Origin: Megasphaera paucivorans
GTDB lineage: Bacteria; Bacillota; Negativicutes; Veillonellales; Megasphaeraceae
Length of the DNA: 54,583 nucleotides
Direction of reading: 5' to 3'
Assembly (NCBI RefSeq): GCF_900103535.1
Contig: NZ_FNHQ01000018.1
Coordinates: forward strand, 1 to 54,583
The notes under the pieces are model-generated. The model did no database searches. It had not been told where the DNA came from and worked only from the letters and a program-made list of their open reading frames with translations. The position numbers were made by a program, and so were the translations under genes. Positions 25,793 to 34,965 of the stretch are shown piece by piece; position 1 is the stretch's first letter; each line of letters opens with the position of its first letter.

Positions 25793-26692
25793 ATCATAGA
25801 ATTTAGAGAATTAAGATTGGAAGATAAACCCGTTATCGAGGATTATTTTCATCAAAAACGGTATGAACAGGCTGATTCAACCTTTATGACGTTGTTCGCT
25901 TGGCAGAAACCGTATGAAATACAATGGACTGAAGAAGATAATGTAATGTATATTCGTTCTGGACGCGGGAAAAAACAGTTTTGGCTGCCACCTTTTGCTC
26001 GTAAGGACGGGAGTTTTGTCAAAGGGCTAGACCGTATGAAGGAATGGTTTTCTGAACATGGATATCCTTTTCTTATGAAAGGCGTTGTTCCTGAAGTAGT
26101 GCAGCGTATACAGGAGCTTTGCCCGGACTGTTATCATATTGAGCCAGATCGAGATAATTATGAATATGTGTATTTGACGCAGGATCTCATTAATTTGTCT
26201 GGGAAGAAGTTTAGGCAGAAGAAAAATAATTTGAATCATTTTCGTAATCAATATATGGGATATGAGTATGTTCCCATTACTGAAAATTTATTTGATGCCT
26301 GTTTAGATGCTGAGCGCACCTGGTACGATGAACATGATGAAGGTGATTCGGAGCTTGATGCTGAAAGGCATGCTATTCAGACAGTATTTGAAAATTGGAG
26401 CATGCTGCAGCCGACAGGCGGAGCTATTTGTGTGTTTAATAAGGTCGTTGCATTTTCTATCGGAGAAATGCTTAACGATGATACTGCGATTATTCATTTT
26501 GAAAAAAGTGATCCGGCTATGCGCGGACTATACCAAGCAATTAATTATGAATTTGTCCGACATGCTTGGAGTCACACGAAATATATTAACCGAGAAGAAG
26601 ATATGGGCATCCCTGGTTTACGAAAATCAAAAGAATCGTATAATCCTGTGCGATTTATCGAAAAATATGATGTTACATTAGCTGACGTATAG
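25793..26692 (+). CDS. DUF2156 / phosphatidylglycerol lysyltransferase C-terminal-like protein
   Basis: The product of about 299 residues has the two-GNAT-lobe fold of DUF2156, including KKFRQKKNNLNHF, a typical basic stretch, and DPAMRGLYQAINYEFV. Stand-alone members are cytosolic and of unknown function; membrane-fused ones transfer aminoacyl groups to lipids. The obvious start, TTG 25817, would drop eight conserved N-terminal residues (IEFRELRLED-type). A strong GGGGGAG at 25781-25787 points to ATC 25793 or ATA 25796 as the true initiation codon. No ATG, GTG or TTG lies between that site and 25817. Confidence 0.8.
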   Translation: MIEFRELRLEDKPVIEDYFHQKRYEQADSTFMTLFAWQKPYEIQWTEEDNVMYIRSGRGKKQFWLPPFARKDGSFVKGLDRMKEWFSEHGYPFLMKGVVPEVVQRIQELCPDCYHIEPDRDNYEYVYLTQDLINLSGKKFRQKKNNLNHFRNQYMGYEYVPITENLFDACLDAERTWYDEHDEGDSELDAERHAIQTVFENWSMLQPTGGAICVFNKVVAFSIGEMLNDDTAIIHFEKSDPAMRGLYQAINYEFVRHAWSHTKYINREEDMGIPGLRKSKESYNPVRFIEKYDVTLADV

Positions 26693-26707
26693 CAGAAAGG
26701 TATAGTT

Positions 26708-27874
26708 ATGGAATTCCGTTTAGCTAGTCTTGAAGATCGGGAAATTGTAGAAAATCTATGGGCATATTGCTTTGAACCAAAAAATGATCCTTTTTTTCAA
26801 TGGTATTTTTCTCGCTGTTATAAACCGAATAATGTATTAATGGGTTTTATAAAGGAACAGATGGCTTGTCTGACACACTTAAATCCGTATACAATACGTT
26901 TGCGGGGACAGAATATCGCTACATCGTATATAGTAGGTTTGGCAACGCACCCGGCAGCAAGGCGCGGCGGAGTAGGCGGGAAATTATTGTCGGCAGCACT
27001 CGAGGAAATGAGGCGGCGCGGTCATTATGTGAATATTTTGATGCCTTCTAAAGCGGGATTTTACCAACCATATGGCTATGAATTATATTGTCATCAATGG
27101 CGGGAGACAATGTCATTAGATATGCTGCGGCCTCTTTCAGATCGTACGGTTCATTATGGCATGATTACTACTCCTGACCAGTGGGAACTGTTGGCTGCTG
27201 TTTATGATGTATATACCAGTAAATTATCTGGATATGCGGTACGGGATGAATTGTCTTGGCGATGCCATATTGAAGGACAATTGGCTGAAGGTAATATTGC
27301 TGTAGTATTTGAGGGTGCACGTCCTATAGGCTATTTGTTTTACCAGTTAGGGGATCCAACTATTCACTGTGGAGAATTTGTATATACCTCCTATAAAGGT
27401 AAAAAAGGATTATTAGGATACATGTATAACCATCGCTCTCAAGGTAAAGAAGTCCAGTGGAATGAAGGCATACAGGACCAGTCATACCGATTGTATCCGG
27501 ATGGACGTACAGGGCATGAAACGATGCCATTTATGGCGGGACGTATTGTTGACGTCTGCGGTATTTTGTCGTCTATATCATATCCAGTTGATGTTCAGAC
27601 TGAAGTTCAGTTTTCCATAGAGGATACTCTCGCATCATGGAATAACGGCATGTTTTCTTTACGAGTAGTAAACGGAAAAGGAAAGGTGGTTCCCATAGCA
27701 AATGCGGAGGTTTCTATGAAAATGGGAATTGGAGCATTAGCTTTGCTCGTTTTTGGTGCGATGTCAGCAGCGGAACTTGTATATTATGATAAATTATCTG
27801 GCAGTGATGCATCAATACGGCAGTTGGATAAAATCTTTCCTGCTTGTTCTTGCTACATTAATGAATGGTATTGA
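26708..27874 (+). CDS. GNAT N-acetyltransferase, Eis-like
   Basis: The 388-residue protein has a first GNAT domain with the acetyl-CoA loop VGLATHPAARRGGVGGKLLSA (about residues 77-97), then LMPSKAGFYQPYGYELY. A second, degenerate GNAT lobe follows, and a C-terminal sterol-carrier-like domain ends at the family-typical carboxyl end. This three-domain layout is that of Eis, which acetylates amines on peptides or aminoglycosides. The natural substrate is not predictable. It follows DUF2156 by 15 bases, so two GNAT-fold genes form an operon. Confidence 0.85.
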   Translation: MEFRLASLEDREIVENLWAYCFEPKNDPFFQWYFSRCYKPNNVLMGFIKEQMACLTHLNPYTIRLRGQNIATSYIVGLATHPAARRGGVGGKLLSAALEEMRRRGHYVNILMPSKAGFYQPYGYELYCHQWRETMSLDMLRPLSDRTVHYGMITTPDQWELLAAVYDVYTSKLSGYAVRDELSWRCHIEGQLAEGNIAVVFEGARPIGYLFYQLGDPTIHCGEFVYTSYKGKKGLLGYMYNHRSQGKEVQWNEGIQDQSYRLYPDGRTGHETMPFMAGRIVDVCGILSSISYPVDVQTEVQFSIEDTLASWNNGMFSLRVVNGKGKVVPIANAEVSMKMGIGALALLVFGAMSAAELVYYDKLSGSDASIRQLDKIFPACSCYINEWY

Positions 27875-27960
27875 AATTTTTTATATTGTAGCATAAAAAT
27901 CAACGATAGGGTTTTGCCTTTATTTGGTATCCATACCATTGCATAAAAAAGTTAGATACG

Positions 27961-28002
27961 ATACAATCACTATAGACTAAAAATAGTCTATGGTGATTGT
28001 AT
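27961..28002 (+). terminator. Rho-independent terminator after the Eis-like gene
   Basis: A 19-base stem (27961-27979 with 27984-28002, one G-T pair) with a four-base loop is followed by ATGTTGTTTTTTAA. It lies between the acetyltransferase and mgsA. Confidence 0.8.
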
Positions 28003-28095
28003 ATGTTGTTTTTTAAACTGGGACAAAAAACGAACCTACCGGAACGGATTATTGCTATGACTATGTTGTGCATGTTTTAAATAAGGAGGCAGATT

Positions 28096-28488
28096 ATGGA
28101 AAAATATGTTGCTCTTATTGCTCATGATGCCAAAAAGGATGATATTGTGCGATTAGCAAAAGAGTATTCTCAGGTATTGTCCAAGTATCCACTTGTAGGA
28201 ACAGGTACTACGGGAAAACGTATTTGTGACGTCACGGGACTTTCTGTGAAACGTATGCAGTCCGGTCCTATTGGCGGTGATCAGCAAATAGGAGCGATGA
28301 TTGCTTCTGATTTGGTTTTAGCCGTTATATTTTTACGAGATCCATTAACGGCACAGCCGCATGAACCGGACGTTTCGGCATTTCTGCGTCTTTGTGATGT
28401 TCATTCAGTTCCGGTTGCTACTAATGTGACAAGTGCTCGGATATTGCTTACTGCGTTGGTGGATAAGCCGGAATTATTTAATAAATGA
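28096..28488 (+). CDS. mgsA: Methylglyoxal synthase
   Basis: MgsA converts dihydroxyacetone phosphate to methylglyoxal and phosphate, a bypass of lower glycolysis used under phosphate limitation. The 130-residue product has [10 protein letters not shown] (His10), the phosphate-binding [21 protein letters not shown] with the catalytic Asp62, and FLRDPL followed by HEPD. Length is normal. It lies 18 bases before pyk, the enzyme of the glycolytic step it bypasses, so the two may be co-transcribed. Confidence 0.96.
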   Translation: MEKYVALIAHDAKKDDIVRLAKEYSQVLSKYPLVGTGTTGKRICDVTGLSVKRMQSGPIGGDQQIGAMIASDLVLAVIFLRDPLTAQPHEPDVSAFLRLCDVHSVPVATNVTSARILLTALVDKPELFNK

Positions 28489-28506
28489 GAAGTGAGGAGA
28501 TATGCT

Positions 28507-30258
28507 ATGTTGAAAAAGACAAAAATTGTATGTACACTAGGACCAAGTTCTGACAGCCCGGAAATTTTGGATGATATGCTTCGATCCGGCATGAATGTGG
28601 CTCGATTCAATTTTTCTCATGGTTCACATGAAGAACATAAAGCAAGAATAGATGGAGTTCGTGCGGCTTCGAAACGTACAGGAGTTCCGGTGGCACTTAT
28701 GCTGGATACAAAGGGACCAGAAATTCGCTTGGGACTTTTTGAAAATGGATCTATTCAGATGGAAGCAGGTAAAGAATTTATACTTACAGCCAGAGATGTA
28801 AAAGGGACAGAAACAATTGCATCCATGTCTTATAAAAATCTTCCCAAAGAAGTAAAAGTGGGAGATCATATCTTGTTGTCTGATGGATTGGTTAATTTAG
28901 AAGTCATCCGTGTTGAAGGCGACGATATCCATACAAAGATTTTGAATAAAGGAAAGATGAGTGATCGCAAGCGTGTTGCTGTTCCAGGTGTAGCAATCAA
29001 TCTCCCCGCGGTATCAGATACAGATATCAAGGACATAGAATTTGGTATTTCCAAGGATATGGATTTTATAGCGGCTTCTTTTATTCAACGAGGAGAAGAT
29101 GTCGTCTCTATCCGTAAAATATTGGAAAAACATGGCAATCACATGCAGATCATATCTAAGATTGAATGTCAGGCGGCCGTACAAAACATAGATGAAATAA
29201 TTAAAATGTCTGATGGATTAATGGTAGCTCGCGGAGACTTGGGTGTAGAAGTACCAGCTGAAGAAGTGCCTATGCTGCAAAAAATGCTTATCAACAAATG
29301 CCATGCAGCAGGAAAACCAGTAATAACAGCGACACAGATGCTTGAATCTATGTGCACCAATCCGCGTCCGACTCGTGCGGAAACCAGTGATGTAGCAAAT
29401 GCTATTATAGATGGAACGGATGCCATTATGTTAAGTGGAGAAACTGCAGGGGGATCCTATCCAGCAGCTGCTGTTCAAACGATGGAACGAGTGGCATTGT
29501 TTACGGAAAGTCATTTTGTGCCACAGGAAACACGACTTGCAGCTTCCGCAGGAGGCACCTCTACGACGGATTCTATTGGCAGAGCAACGGTTACTATTGC
29601 AGATAATCTTCACGCAGCCGCAATTATTGCTTCAACCGAAAAAGGTGGCACAGCGCAGATTATATCTAAGTATCGTCCGGCATGCCCTATTATTGCTGTA
29701 TCACCACACAAGCATATTGTTCGACGCTTACTGTTGAATTGGGGAATTCAGCCAGTTTTAGGAGAAAAAGCGGCTGATTCAGATGAATTGGTAGATAAAG
29801 CGATATATGCAGCGTTAAATAATGATTTAATAAAAACAGGGGACCTTGTAGTGTTGACGGCAGGAGTTCCAGTGGGTATCGAAGGAACCACTAATATGGT
29901 TCGTGTCCAAATTGTAGGCGATGTTGTATTACGCGGAACAGGGTTGGGTAAAAAAACATCAGTAGGAAAGGTTTGTGTAGCGTCTGATGAAACAGAGCTG
30001 GCAGATACCTTTGAGGATGGTTGTATTTTGGTGATTAAATCAGCTGAAACGGGATATATGAAATATATAAGCCGTGCAGGTGCACTCATTTCGGAGGAAG
30101 AAGGCCTTACCAGTCCGTCAGCGGTAGCTGCATTGACGTTAGGTGTTCCTTGTGTTGTGGGGGCTAAAGATGCTGTATCGAAGTTGAAAAATGGTGAAGT
30201 TGTTACTGTTGATGGTACTCGTGGTACGATTTACCGCGGAGTTACCAATGCTAGATAA
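28507..30258 (+). CDS. pyk: Pyruvate kinase
   Basis: Pyk makes pyruvate and ATP from PEP. The 583-residue product has ARFNFSHGSHEEH, the active-site ISKIECQAAVQNIDEI, VARGDLGVEVPAEEVP, TATQMLESM and a potassium-site region. Residues beyond about 480 form an extra PEP-utiliser mobile domain (TGYMKYISRAGALISEEEG), as in Bacillus pyruvate kinases of about 585 residues. ATG 28507 is preferred; an in-frame start at 28492 precedes it by five codons. A terminator follows. Confidence 0.97.
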   Translation: MLKKTKIVCTLGPSSDSPEILDDMLRSGMNVARFNFSHGSHEEHKARIDGVRAASKRTGVPVALMLDTKGPEIRLGLFENGSIQMEAGKEFILTARDVKGTETIASMSYKNLPKEVKVGDHILLSDGLVNLEVIRVEGDDIHTKILNKGKMSDRKRVAVPGVAINLPAVSDTDIKDIEFGISKDMDFIAASFIQRGEDVVSIRKILEKHGNHMQIISKIECQAAVQNIDEIIKMSDGLMVARGDLGVEVPAEEVPMLQKMLINKCHAAGKPVITATQMLESMCTNPRPTRAETSDVANAIIDGTDAIMLSGETAGGSYPAAAVQTMERVALFTESHFVPQETRLAASAGGTSTTDSIGRATVTIADNLHAAAIIASTEKGGTAQIISKYRPACPIIAVSPHKHIVRRLLLNWGIQPVLGEKAADSDELVDKAIYAALNNDLIKTGDLVVLTAGVPVGIEGTTNMVRVQIVGDVVLRGTGLGKKTSVGKVCVASDETELADTFEDGCILVIKSAETGYMKYISRAGALISEEEGLTSPSAVAALTLGVPCVVGAKDAVSKLKNGEVVTVDGTRGTIYRGVTNAR

Positions 30259-30300
30259 TCTCAGGAAAATGGATGCCCTTTGAAAATGATTGATTTGAAA

Positions 30301-30352
30301 CCAAACAACCGGCGGCTAATAAAAATACTAGCTGCCGGTTGTTTGGTTTTTT
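30301..30352 (+). terminator. Rho-independent terminator of mgsA-pyk
   Basis: A 17-base stem (30301-30317 with 30330-30346, one G-T pair) rich in CCGGC is followed by TTTTTTAA. It also stands between the convergent pyk and hcp genes. Confidence 0.85.
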
Positions 30353-30379
30353 AATATTTGATGTATATTTCGTTATTAT

Positions 30380-31945
30380 TTATCCTAGAATTTTTTTCAA
30401 ATCTTCTTCCGGAGTAGTAATAGGTGTAAGATGGAAATTTTCTACAAGATAACTCAATACATTAGGTGATACAAATGCTGGTAATGTGGGACCAAGGTAT
30501 ATATTTTGGATACCTAGATACAGCAGTGTCAAAAGGATACAAACTGCTTTTTGTTCATACCAGGAAAGAACGAGAGAAAGCGGCAAGTCGTTGACACTGC
30601 AGTTAAATGCTTTGGCAAGTGCAATTGCGACTTTAATTGCACTGTAAGCGTCGTTGCATTGCCCCATATCCATAATACGCGGTAAACCACCGATAGTGCC
30701 AAGATCGAGATCATTAAAACGATATTTGCCGCAGGCCAATGTAAGAATTACTGTATCGGCAGGCGCTTTTTTGACAAAATCTGTGTAATAGTTGCGTCCG
30801 GGGCGAGCTCCGTCGCAGCCGCCTACAAGGAAGAAGTGGCGGATAGCACCCGCTTTCACTGCATCAACAACCGTATCGGCAACAGCAAGAACAGTGCCAT
30901 GGCCAAATCCTGTCATGACGGTGGCGCCTCCATTGATGCCTGTAAAATGTTGTGCTTCTGCATAACCACCAAGTTCTAATGCTTTTTCAATAACAGGTGT
31001 ATAATCTTTAGTATCATCAATGTGAACTATTTCAGGGTAAGATACCACCTCGGTTGTAAATACACGGTCAGCATAACTACTGCGAACCGGCATAAGACAA
31101 TTAGTAGTAAAGAGAATAGGGCCAGGAATATTATCAAATTCTTTTTGTTGATTTTGCCAAGCTGTACCAAAGTTACCTTTTAGATGAGGATATTTCTTAA
31201 GCAGTGGATATGCATGAGCCGGCAGCATTTCACCATGAGTATAAATATTAATGCCCTTGCCGTTTGTTTGATCCAAAAGAAGTTTTAAGTCATGAAGATC
31301 ATGACCGCTGATGACAATAAAGGGGCCTTTTTCAATAGTCAGGGGAACAGAGGTAGGTTGCGGGGTACCATAAGTTTCGGTGTTGGCTTTGTCAAGTAAT
31401 TCCATGCAGGCAAGATTTGCTTTTCCCGTTTCCATGACAATAGGAAGCAGTTCATTCATGCCCCAGTTTTCTCCCAAAGCAGTTAATGCTTTTAAGAAAA
31501 ATGCATCGACTTCTTTATCGGTATAGTCCAGCATAAGGGCATGGTAAGCATATGCAGCAATGCCGCGAATGCCAAATAAAATAAGAGACTTCAGAGAACG
31601 GACGTCTTCATTGTCGTTCCAAATTTGTTCAACATCATAATTGACGTCACTATTTGGAGAAATAGTATCTTTTTCTGCATTTACTTTATCGATCATCAAC
31701 TGGATGGTAGCGACATCAAAATTTACATTTGTAATAGTGGTAAATAAACCTTCTAAAATAATGCGATTTGTTTTGCTTGTAGGGGCATTTGCTGCGGCGG
31801 TACGTGCTAATCCTATGAGTGCACCTGTTAATTCATCTTGCAATTTAGCCGCGGGAGCAGACTTTCCGCACATACCGGCACGTCCAGTGCATCCAGTACC
31901 TCCCATTGTTTGTTCACATTGAAAACAAAACATTTGTTTTTCCAT
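30380..31945 (-). CDS. hcp: Hybrid cluster protein (hydroxylamine/NO reductase-type)
   Basis: The 521-residue enzyme carries an N-terminal Cys cluster: C7, C10, C19 and C26, in FCFQCEQTMGGTGC then GMCGK. The hybrid-cluster ligands come later, including GHDLHDL, FTTNCLMP, GGCDGARPGRNYYTDF and LACGKYRFN. Hcp reduces hydroxylamine and nitric oxide in anaerobes and protects against nitrosative stress. It is the last gene of a ferredoxin-cupin-hcp operon, 26 bases after the cupin. The ferredoxin is a likely electron donor. Confidence 0.97.
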   Translation of the reverse strand: MEKQMFCFQCEQTMGGTGCTGRAGMCGKSAPAAKLQDELTGALIGLARTAAANAPTSKTNRIILEGLFTTITNVNFDVATIQLMIDKVNAEKDTISPNSDVNYDVEQIWNDNEDVRSLKSLILFGIRGIAAYAYHALMLDYTDKEVDAFFLKALTALGENWGMNELLPIVMETGKANLACMELLDKANTETYGTPQPTSVPLTIEKGPFIVISGHDLHDLKLLLDQTNGKGINIYTHGEMLPAHAYPLLKKYPHLKGNFGTAWQNQQKEFDNIPGPILFTTNCLMPVRSSYADRVFTTEVVSYPEIVHIDDTKDYTPVIEKALELGGYAEAQHFTGINGGATVMTGFGHGTVLAVADTVVDAVKAGAIRHFFLVGGCDGARPGRNYYTDFVKKAPADTVILTLACGKYRFNDLDLGTIGGLPRIMDMGQCNDAYSAIKVAIALAKAFNCSVNDLPLSLVLSWYEQKAVCILLTLLYLGIQNIYLGPTLPAFVSPNVLSYLVENFHLTPITTPEEDLKKILG

Positions 31946-31971
31946 TTAGAATACCTCCTATAAATTTCACC

Positions 31972-32313
31972 TTAAAATGGGAACACTACAATTAATATCA
32001 TTTTAAAATCATCCACCGCATAAACGGCATGAGGAATTTTAGCCGGCATAACCAGGGTTTCTCCGGTATGTACAATATGTTCTTTTTCTCCAACGATAAA
32101 ACGACCGGTTCCACTTAGCACAGTAATCATAGCATCACCTGTAGATTCATGCGTACTGATTTCTTCACCTTGTGCAAAGGCAAACAAGGTCATACTGACG
32201 GCTTTATTTTGTGCTAATGTTCGGCTGACAATCTGGCCGGGAGATACGGTAACCTGATCAGCTAGAGAGAGAACCATTTCATGAGAAAGATTTTTGATAT
32301 AATTTGTTTCCAT
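31972..32313 (-). CDS. Small cupin-domain protein
   Basis: The 113-residue cytosolic protein is a single cupin with FAQGEEISTHESTGDAMITVLSG as motif 1 and VMPAKIPHAVYAVDDFKM as motif 2. The first motif has one His and one Glu; the second keeps the His. It sits between a ferredoxin and hcp in one operon, so it probably helps the nitrosative or redox response, perhaps as a metal-bound sensor or small-molecule binder. No defined activity is known to me for this group. Confidence 0.8.
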   Translation of the reverse strand: METNYIKNLSHEMVLSLADQVTVSPGQIVSRTLAQNKAVSMTLFAFAQGEEISTHESTGDAMITVLSGTGRFIVGEKEHIVHTGETLVMPAKIPHAVYAVDDFKMILIVVFPF

Positions 32314-32328
32314 TGTTTAGCTCCTTTG

Positions 32329-32514
32329 TTACATTTCTTCAATTGCTCCGGCAGGACAGCTTGTTAAAGCATCTTGGGCGGAGTTTTCCACTGAAGCTGC
32401 AACGTCTTCCGCAACAGCAACAGCGATACCTTCTTCGGTCATAGAAAAAACGTCAGGACAGGTATTGGCGCAAAGGCCGCAGCCAATGCAATTTTCATTA
32501 ACTTTAAATTTCAT
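32329..32514 (-). CDS. Single-cluster [4Fe-4S] ferredoxin
   Basis: The 61-residue protein has CIGCGLCANTCP near its start (Cys 9, 12, 15 and 19) and a final CPAGAI with Cys 53. This is the monocluster ferredoxin layout, in which Cys 9, 12, 15 and the last Cys bind one [4Fe-4S] cluster and the fourth Cys is extra. It is acidic, as usual. As the first gene of the hcp operon it is the likely electron donor to Hcp. Confidence 0.93.
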   Translation of the reverse strand: MKFKVNENCIGCGLCANTCPDVFSMTEEGIAVAVAEDVAASVENSAQDALTSCPAGAIEEM

Positions 32515-32590
32515 AATAAAGACTCCTTTCTTAAAAACAATAGCATATGCGTTGCGGGAATTAATACCCCGCCGATCCTTTTATGAACTT

Positions 32591-32634
32591 ATTATAGAAT
32601 GAATTTTTTATTAGGTATGTTGTATATGTAACAA
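32591..32634 (-). promoter_or_regulatory. Candidate CRP/FNR-type site and -10 box before the ferredoxin-cupin-hcp operon
   Basis: On the minus strand a perfect TATAAT lies at 32596-32591. A dyad TTGT-N7-ACAA lies at 32634-32620, centred about 43 bases before the predicted transcription start. That is where CRP/FNR-family activators such as HcpR bind at class II promoters. The arms are only four bases and no good -35 box is present, which suits an activated promoter but is not proof. Confidence 0.45.
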
Positions 32635-32774
32635 AAAGAAAAAAATTTAAAAACAGTAAAAGAGTTTAAAAAAAATAAAATATTTAGTATACTGGTATTA
32701 TGAAGTATATATATAGTTTATTATCAACAAAACACAGGATATATATATGTATACAATAAAAGGAGGAAATATAT

Positions 32775-33260
32775 ATGGCAGAACAAAAGAATGCATTATA
32801 TGCTGTTTTTCATACGAATAACGGCGATTTTTCAGTAGAGTTATTTCCAGAAGCAGCACCGGCAACGGTAGAGAATTTTAAAAAATTAGCAGAATCAGGA
32901 TTTTATAATGGTACAATATTTCATCGCATTATTTCAGAATTTATGATCCAAGGCGGTGATCCGGAAGGAACTGGACGTGGCGGCCCCGGGTATGTCATTG
33001 AAGATGAATTTGGGCCAGGATTAACTTTTAATGAACCGGGGGTGCTGGCGATGGCTAATGCAGGTCCCAATACTGGCGGTTCACAATTTTTTATTACCGT
33101 CGTTTCGACTCCTTGGCTTCAAAATCATCATGCTATATTTGGTCAGGTTATTGATAATTATGATGTAGTGCAGGCATTAAGCAATGTTCCCACGGATCAA
33201 TTTGACCGTCCCATAAATAAGGTAGTCATTGAATCATTGGAAATAAAGGATACATTATAA
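32775..33260 (+). CDS. Cyclophilin-type peptidyl-prolyl cis-trans isomerase
   Basis: The 161-residue protein is a compact cyclophilin: NGTIFHRIISEFMIQGGDPEG, LAMANAGPNTGGSQFFIT and LQNHHAIFGQV, with the catalytic Arg in FHRI. It has no signal sequence, so it should help proline isomerisation during folding in the cytosol. It diverges from the hcp operon and is followed 18 bases later by a GIY-YIG gene. Confidence 0.95.
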   Translation: MAEQKNALYAVFHTNNGDFSVELFPEAAPATVENFKKLAESGFYNGTIFHRIISEFMIQGGDPEGTGRGGPGYVIEDEFGPGLTFNEPGVLAMANAGPNTGGSQFFITVVSTPWLQNHHAIFGQVIDNYDVVQALSNVPTDQFDRPINKVVIESLEIKDTL

Positions 33261-33278
33261 ACAGAGGAAGATGTGCAT

Positions 33279-33554
33279 ATGATGTACTATACATATATGG
33301 TGCTCTGTGCCGATAATACCCTTTACACTGGCTGGACACTGGATGTAAAAAAACGCGTGACTGTACATAACAACGGGATGGGGGCCAAATATACCAGATC
33401 TCGGCGGCCGGTGCAGCTTGTCTGGTGTGCAGCTTTTTCTACTAGACATGATGCAATGCATTGGGAACGACTGATTAAACAATGGCCGCGAAAGAAGAAA
33501 GAGCAATTGTATAAAAATTGTATATGCCGGGTTGAGGAACAAGAACGGGTTTAA
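33279..33554 (+). CDS. GIY-YIG domain protein (UPF0213/YhbQ type)
   Basis: The 91-residue product is a minimal GIY-YIG nuclease domain: YTYMVLCADNTLYTGWT, then RRPVQLVWC and a basic IKQWPRKKKEQL end. Here the motif reads YMV and YTG, as in the YhbQ group. Related proteins cleave or bind DNA; the cellular job is not settled. ATG 33279 has AGAGGAAG eight bases before it. A GTG at 33273 is also in frame. Confidence 0.88.
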   Translation: MMYYTYMVLCADNTLYTGWTLDVKKRVTVHNNGMGAKYTRSRRPVQLVWCAAFSTRHDAMHWERLIKQWPRKKKEQLYKNCICRVEEQERV

Positions 33555-33566
33555 GGAGATGGCAAC

Positions 33567-34823
33567 ATGAAACGATGCAAAAAGTGGATTGGGACCCTTC
33601 TTGTCAGTGTCTCATTGATAACCGTTCCTGTGGGAGCAGCGATGGCGGCTAATTCTTGGCAGATACTGGCATACGGTACAATGGCTATGGTTATTGTAAA
33701 ACAACAGCTGGTTCAATTGGATGCCGGCAGGCAAAATCAAATGCTGGCAGAAACGCAGAAAAAAACAGGTGTGTCTCATGATGAGGCAGCCAATCAGCGA
33801 TTAGATAATATCCATGCAAATTTGATGAAAACGGGTATGATCAAAAGAGACTATAAAATGTATGTTAACCCTTCACAGGATATGAATGCATTTGAAACTA
33901 TCGGCGGAGTTATTTCTATTAATCAGGGTATGATGAATGCTCTTACTGATTCTGAATTGGCGTTTACTTTATGCCATGAAATGGGACATGGTGAACATCG
34001 TCATGCTGTTAACGGCATCCTTAAAGGAATAGCCGTATCGACGGCGGTAGATTTGGCTTTTGGCGGTAATGGAGACTTGCTGGATATTTTATTTGGCGGT
34101 CTTGCAGTAAATTACATTGACAATGAAGTAATTACCATGGATCAGGAAAAAGAAGCGGATGCAACGGGATTTAATATTTTGAAAAATACACAATACAATG
34201 TAGGTGGAGCACCGGCATCCATGGTACTGATTTATGAAAAATACGGGAATCTATATACGGAAGGATGGAAACGTGTTATCAGTCCCAATAATCATCCTAA
34301 AATGTCGAATCGTATTGAACGATTAGGAAATCGGATGACACGGTGGTCGGGAAATCGCGTTCAAGTTGGTGGAGCGACAGTATATGTTAATGCGCTTCCT
34401 GTTGTGACTCCTATTTCTTTTGGAGAATATTCCTCCTGCCGTCGTGCATATCTTGTTGCGGGAAATTTGGCGCGGCTGACACATGAAGTTTATGGTGAAG
34501 CGGTGCAAAAGGATGTACCTCAAGTGCGTTCAACTTCTAAAGCAGCGGACTGGCAATGGAATATATTACGGGATGGCAGTGATATTGTTGTTAATGGGAC
34601 AACCATTATGACTTGTGCAGCAGGAGATGACCAAGCATCTATTATAAAGAATTTAAAATTGGCTTTATATGCCAAGGCAGATATGCTGAATGAAAATAAA
34701 ATTTCTTCATTACAAGAAGAATGGCTTAAAACGCATGGTTATAAGGAAAAGAAAAAAGAAACGTTAAAAAATAAGAATACGTCAATACCGGCAGCAGAAA
34801 GATCCGAACATGTTGCGGGATGA
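33567..34823 (+). CDS. Exported M48-family zinc metallopeptidase
   Basis: The 418-residue product has a signal sequence ending in AMAAN, then an M48 peptidase domain: LCHEMGHGEHRHAV with the zinc HExxH, and EKEADATGFNIL with the third ligand Glu. SPNNHPKMSNRIERL is the family's closing motif. A C-terminal region of about 130 residues looks unrelated to the catalytic core. Periplasmic M48 relatives (BepA, YcaL) degrade misassembled outer-membrane proteins. It is followed by a terminator. Confidence 0.88.
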   Translation: MKRCKKWIGTLLVSVSLITVPVGAAMAANSWQILAYGTMAMVIVKQQLVQLDAGRQNQMLAETQKKTGVSHDEAANQRLDNIHANLMKTGMIKRDYKMYVNPSQDMNAFETIGGVISINQGMMNALTDSELAFTLCHEMGHGEHRHAVNGILKGIAVSTAVDLAFGGNGDLLDILFGGLAVNYIDNEVITMDQEKEADATGFNILKNTQYNVGGAPASMVLIYEKYGNLYTEGWKRVISPNNHPKMSNRIERLGNRMTRWSGNRVQVGGATVYVNALPVVTPISFGEYSSCRRAYLVAGNLARLTHEVYGEAVQKDVPQVRSTSKAADWQWNILRDGSDIVVNGTTIMTCAAGDDQASIIKNLKLALYAKADMLNENKISSLQEEWLKTHGYKEKKKETLKNKNTSIPAAERSEHVAG

Positions 34824-34828
34824 GTAAT

Positions 34829-34873
34829 AAGCCGTTGCATAAATGATTTATAGCATCATTTATGTAACGGCTT
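34829..34873 (+). terminator. Terminator of the M48 peptidase gene
   Basis: A 19-base stem (34829-34847 with 34855-34873, one G-T pair) with GCCGTT at its base is followed by GTTTAAAA. It starts five bases after the peptidase stop. Confidence 0.8.
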
Positions 34874-34965
34874 GTTTAAAAACACTTGACATTAACTTAT
34901 CTTTACGCTATACAATATATAAGTGATTTTACCTAAGTGAAATTTTCTGCAAGGAGGCGGTAAAT

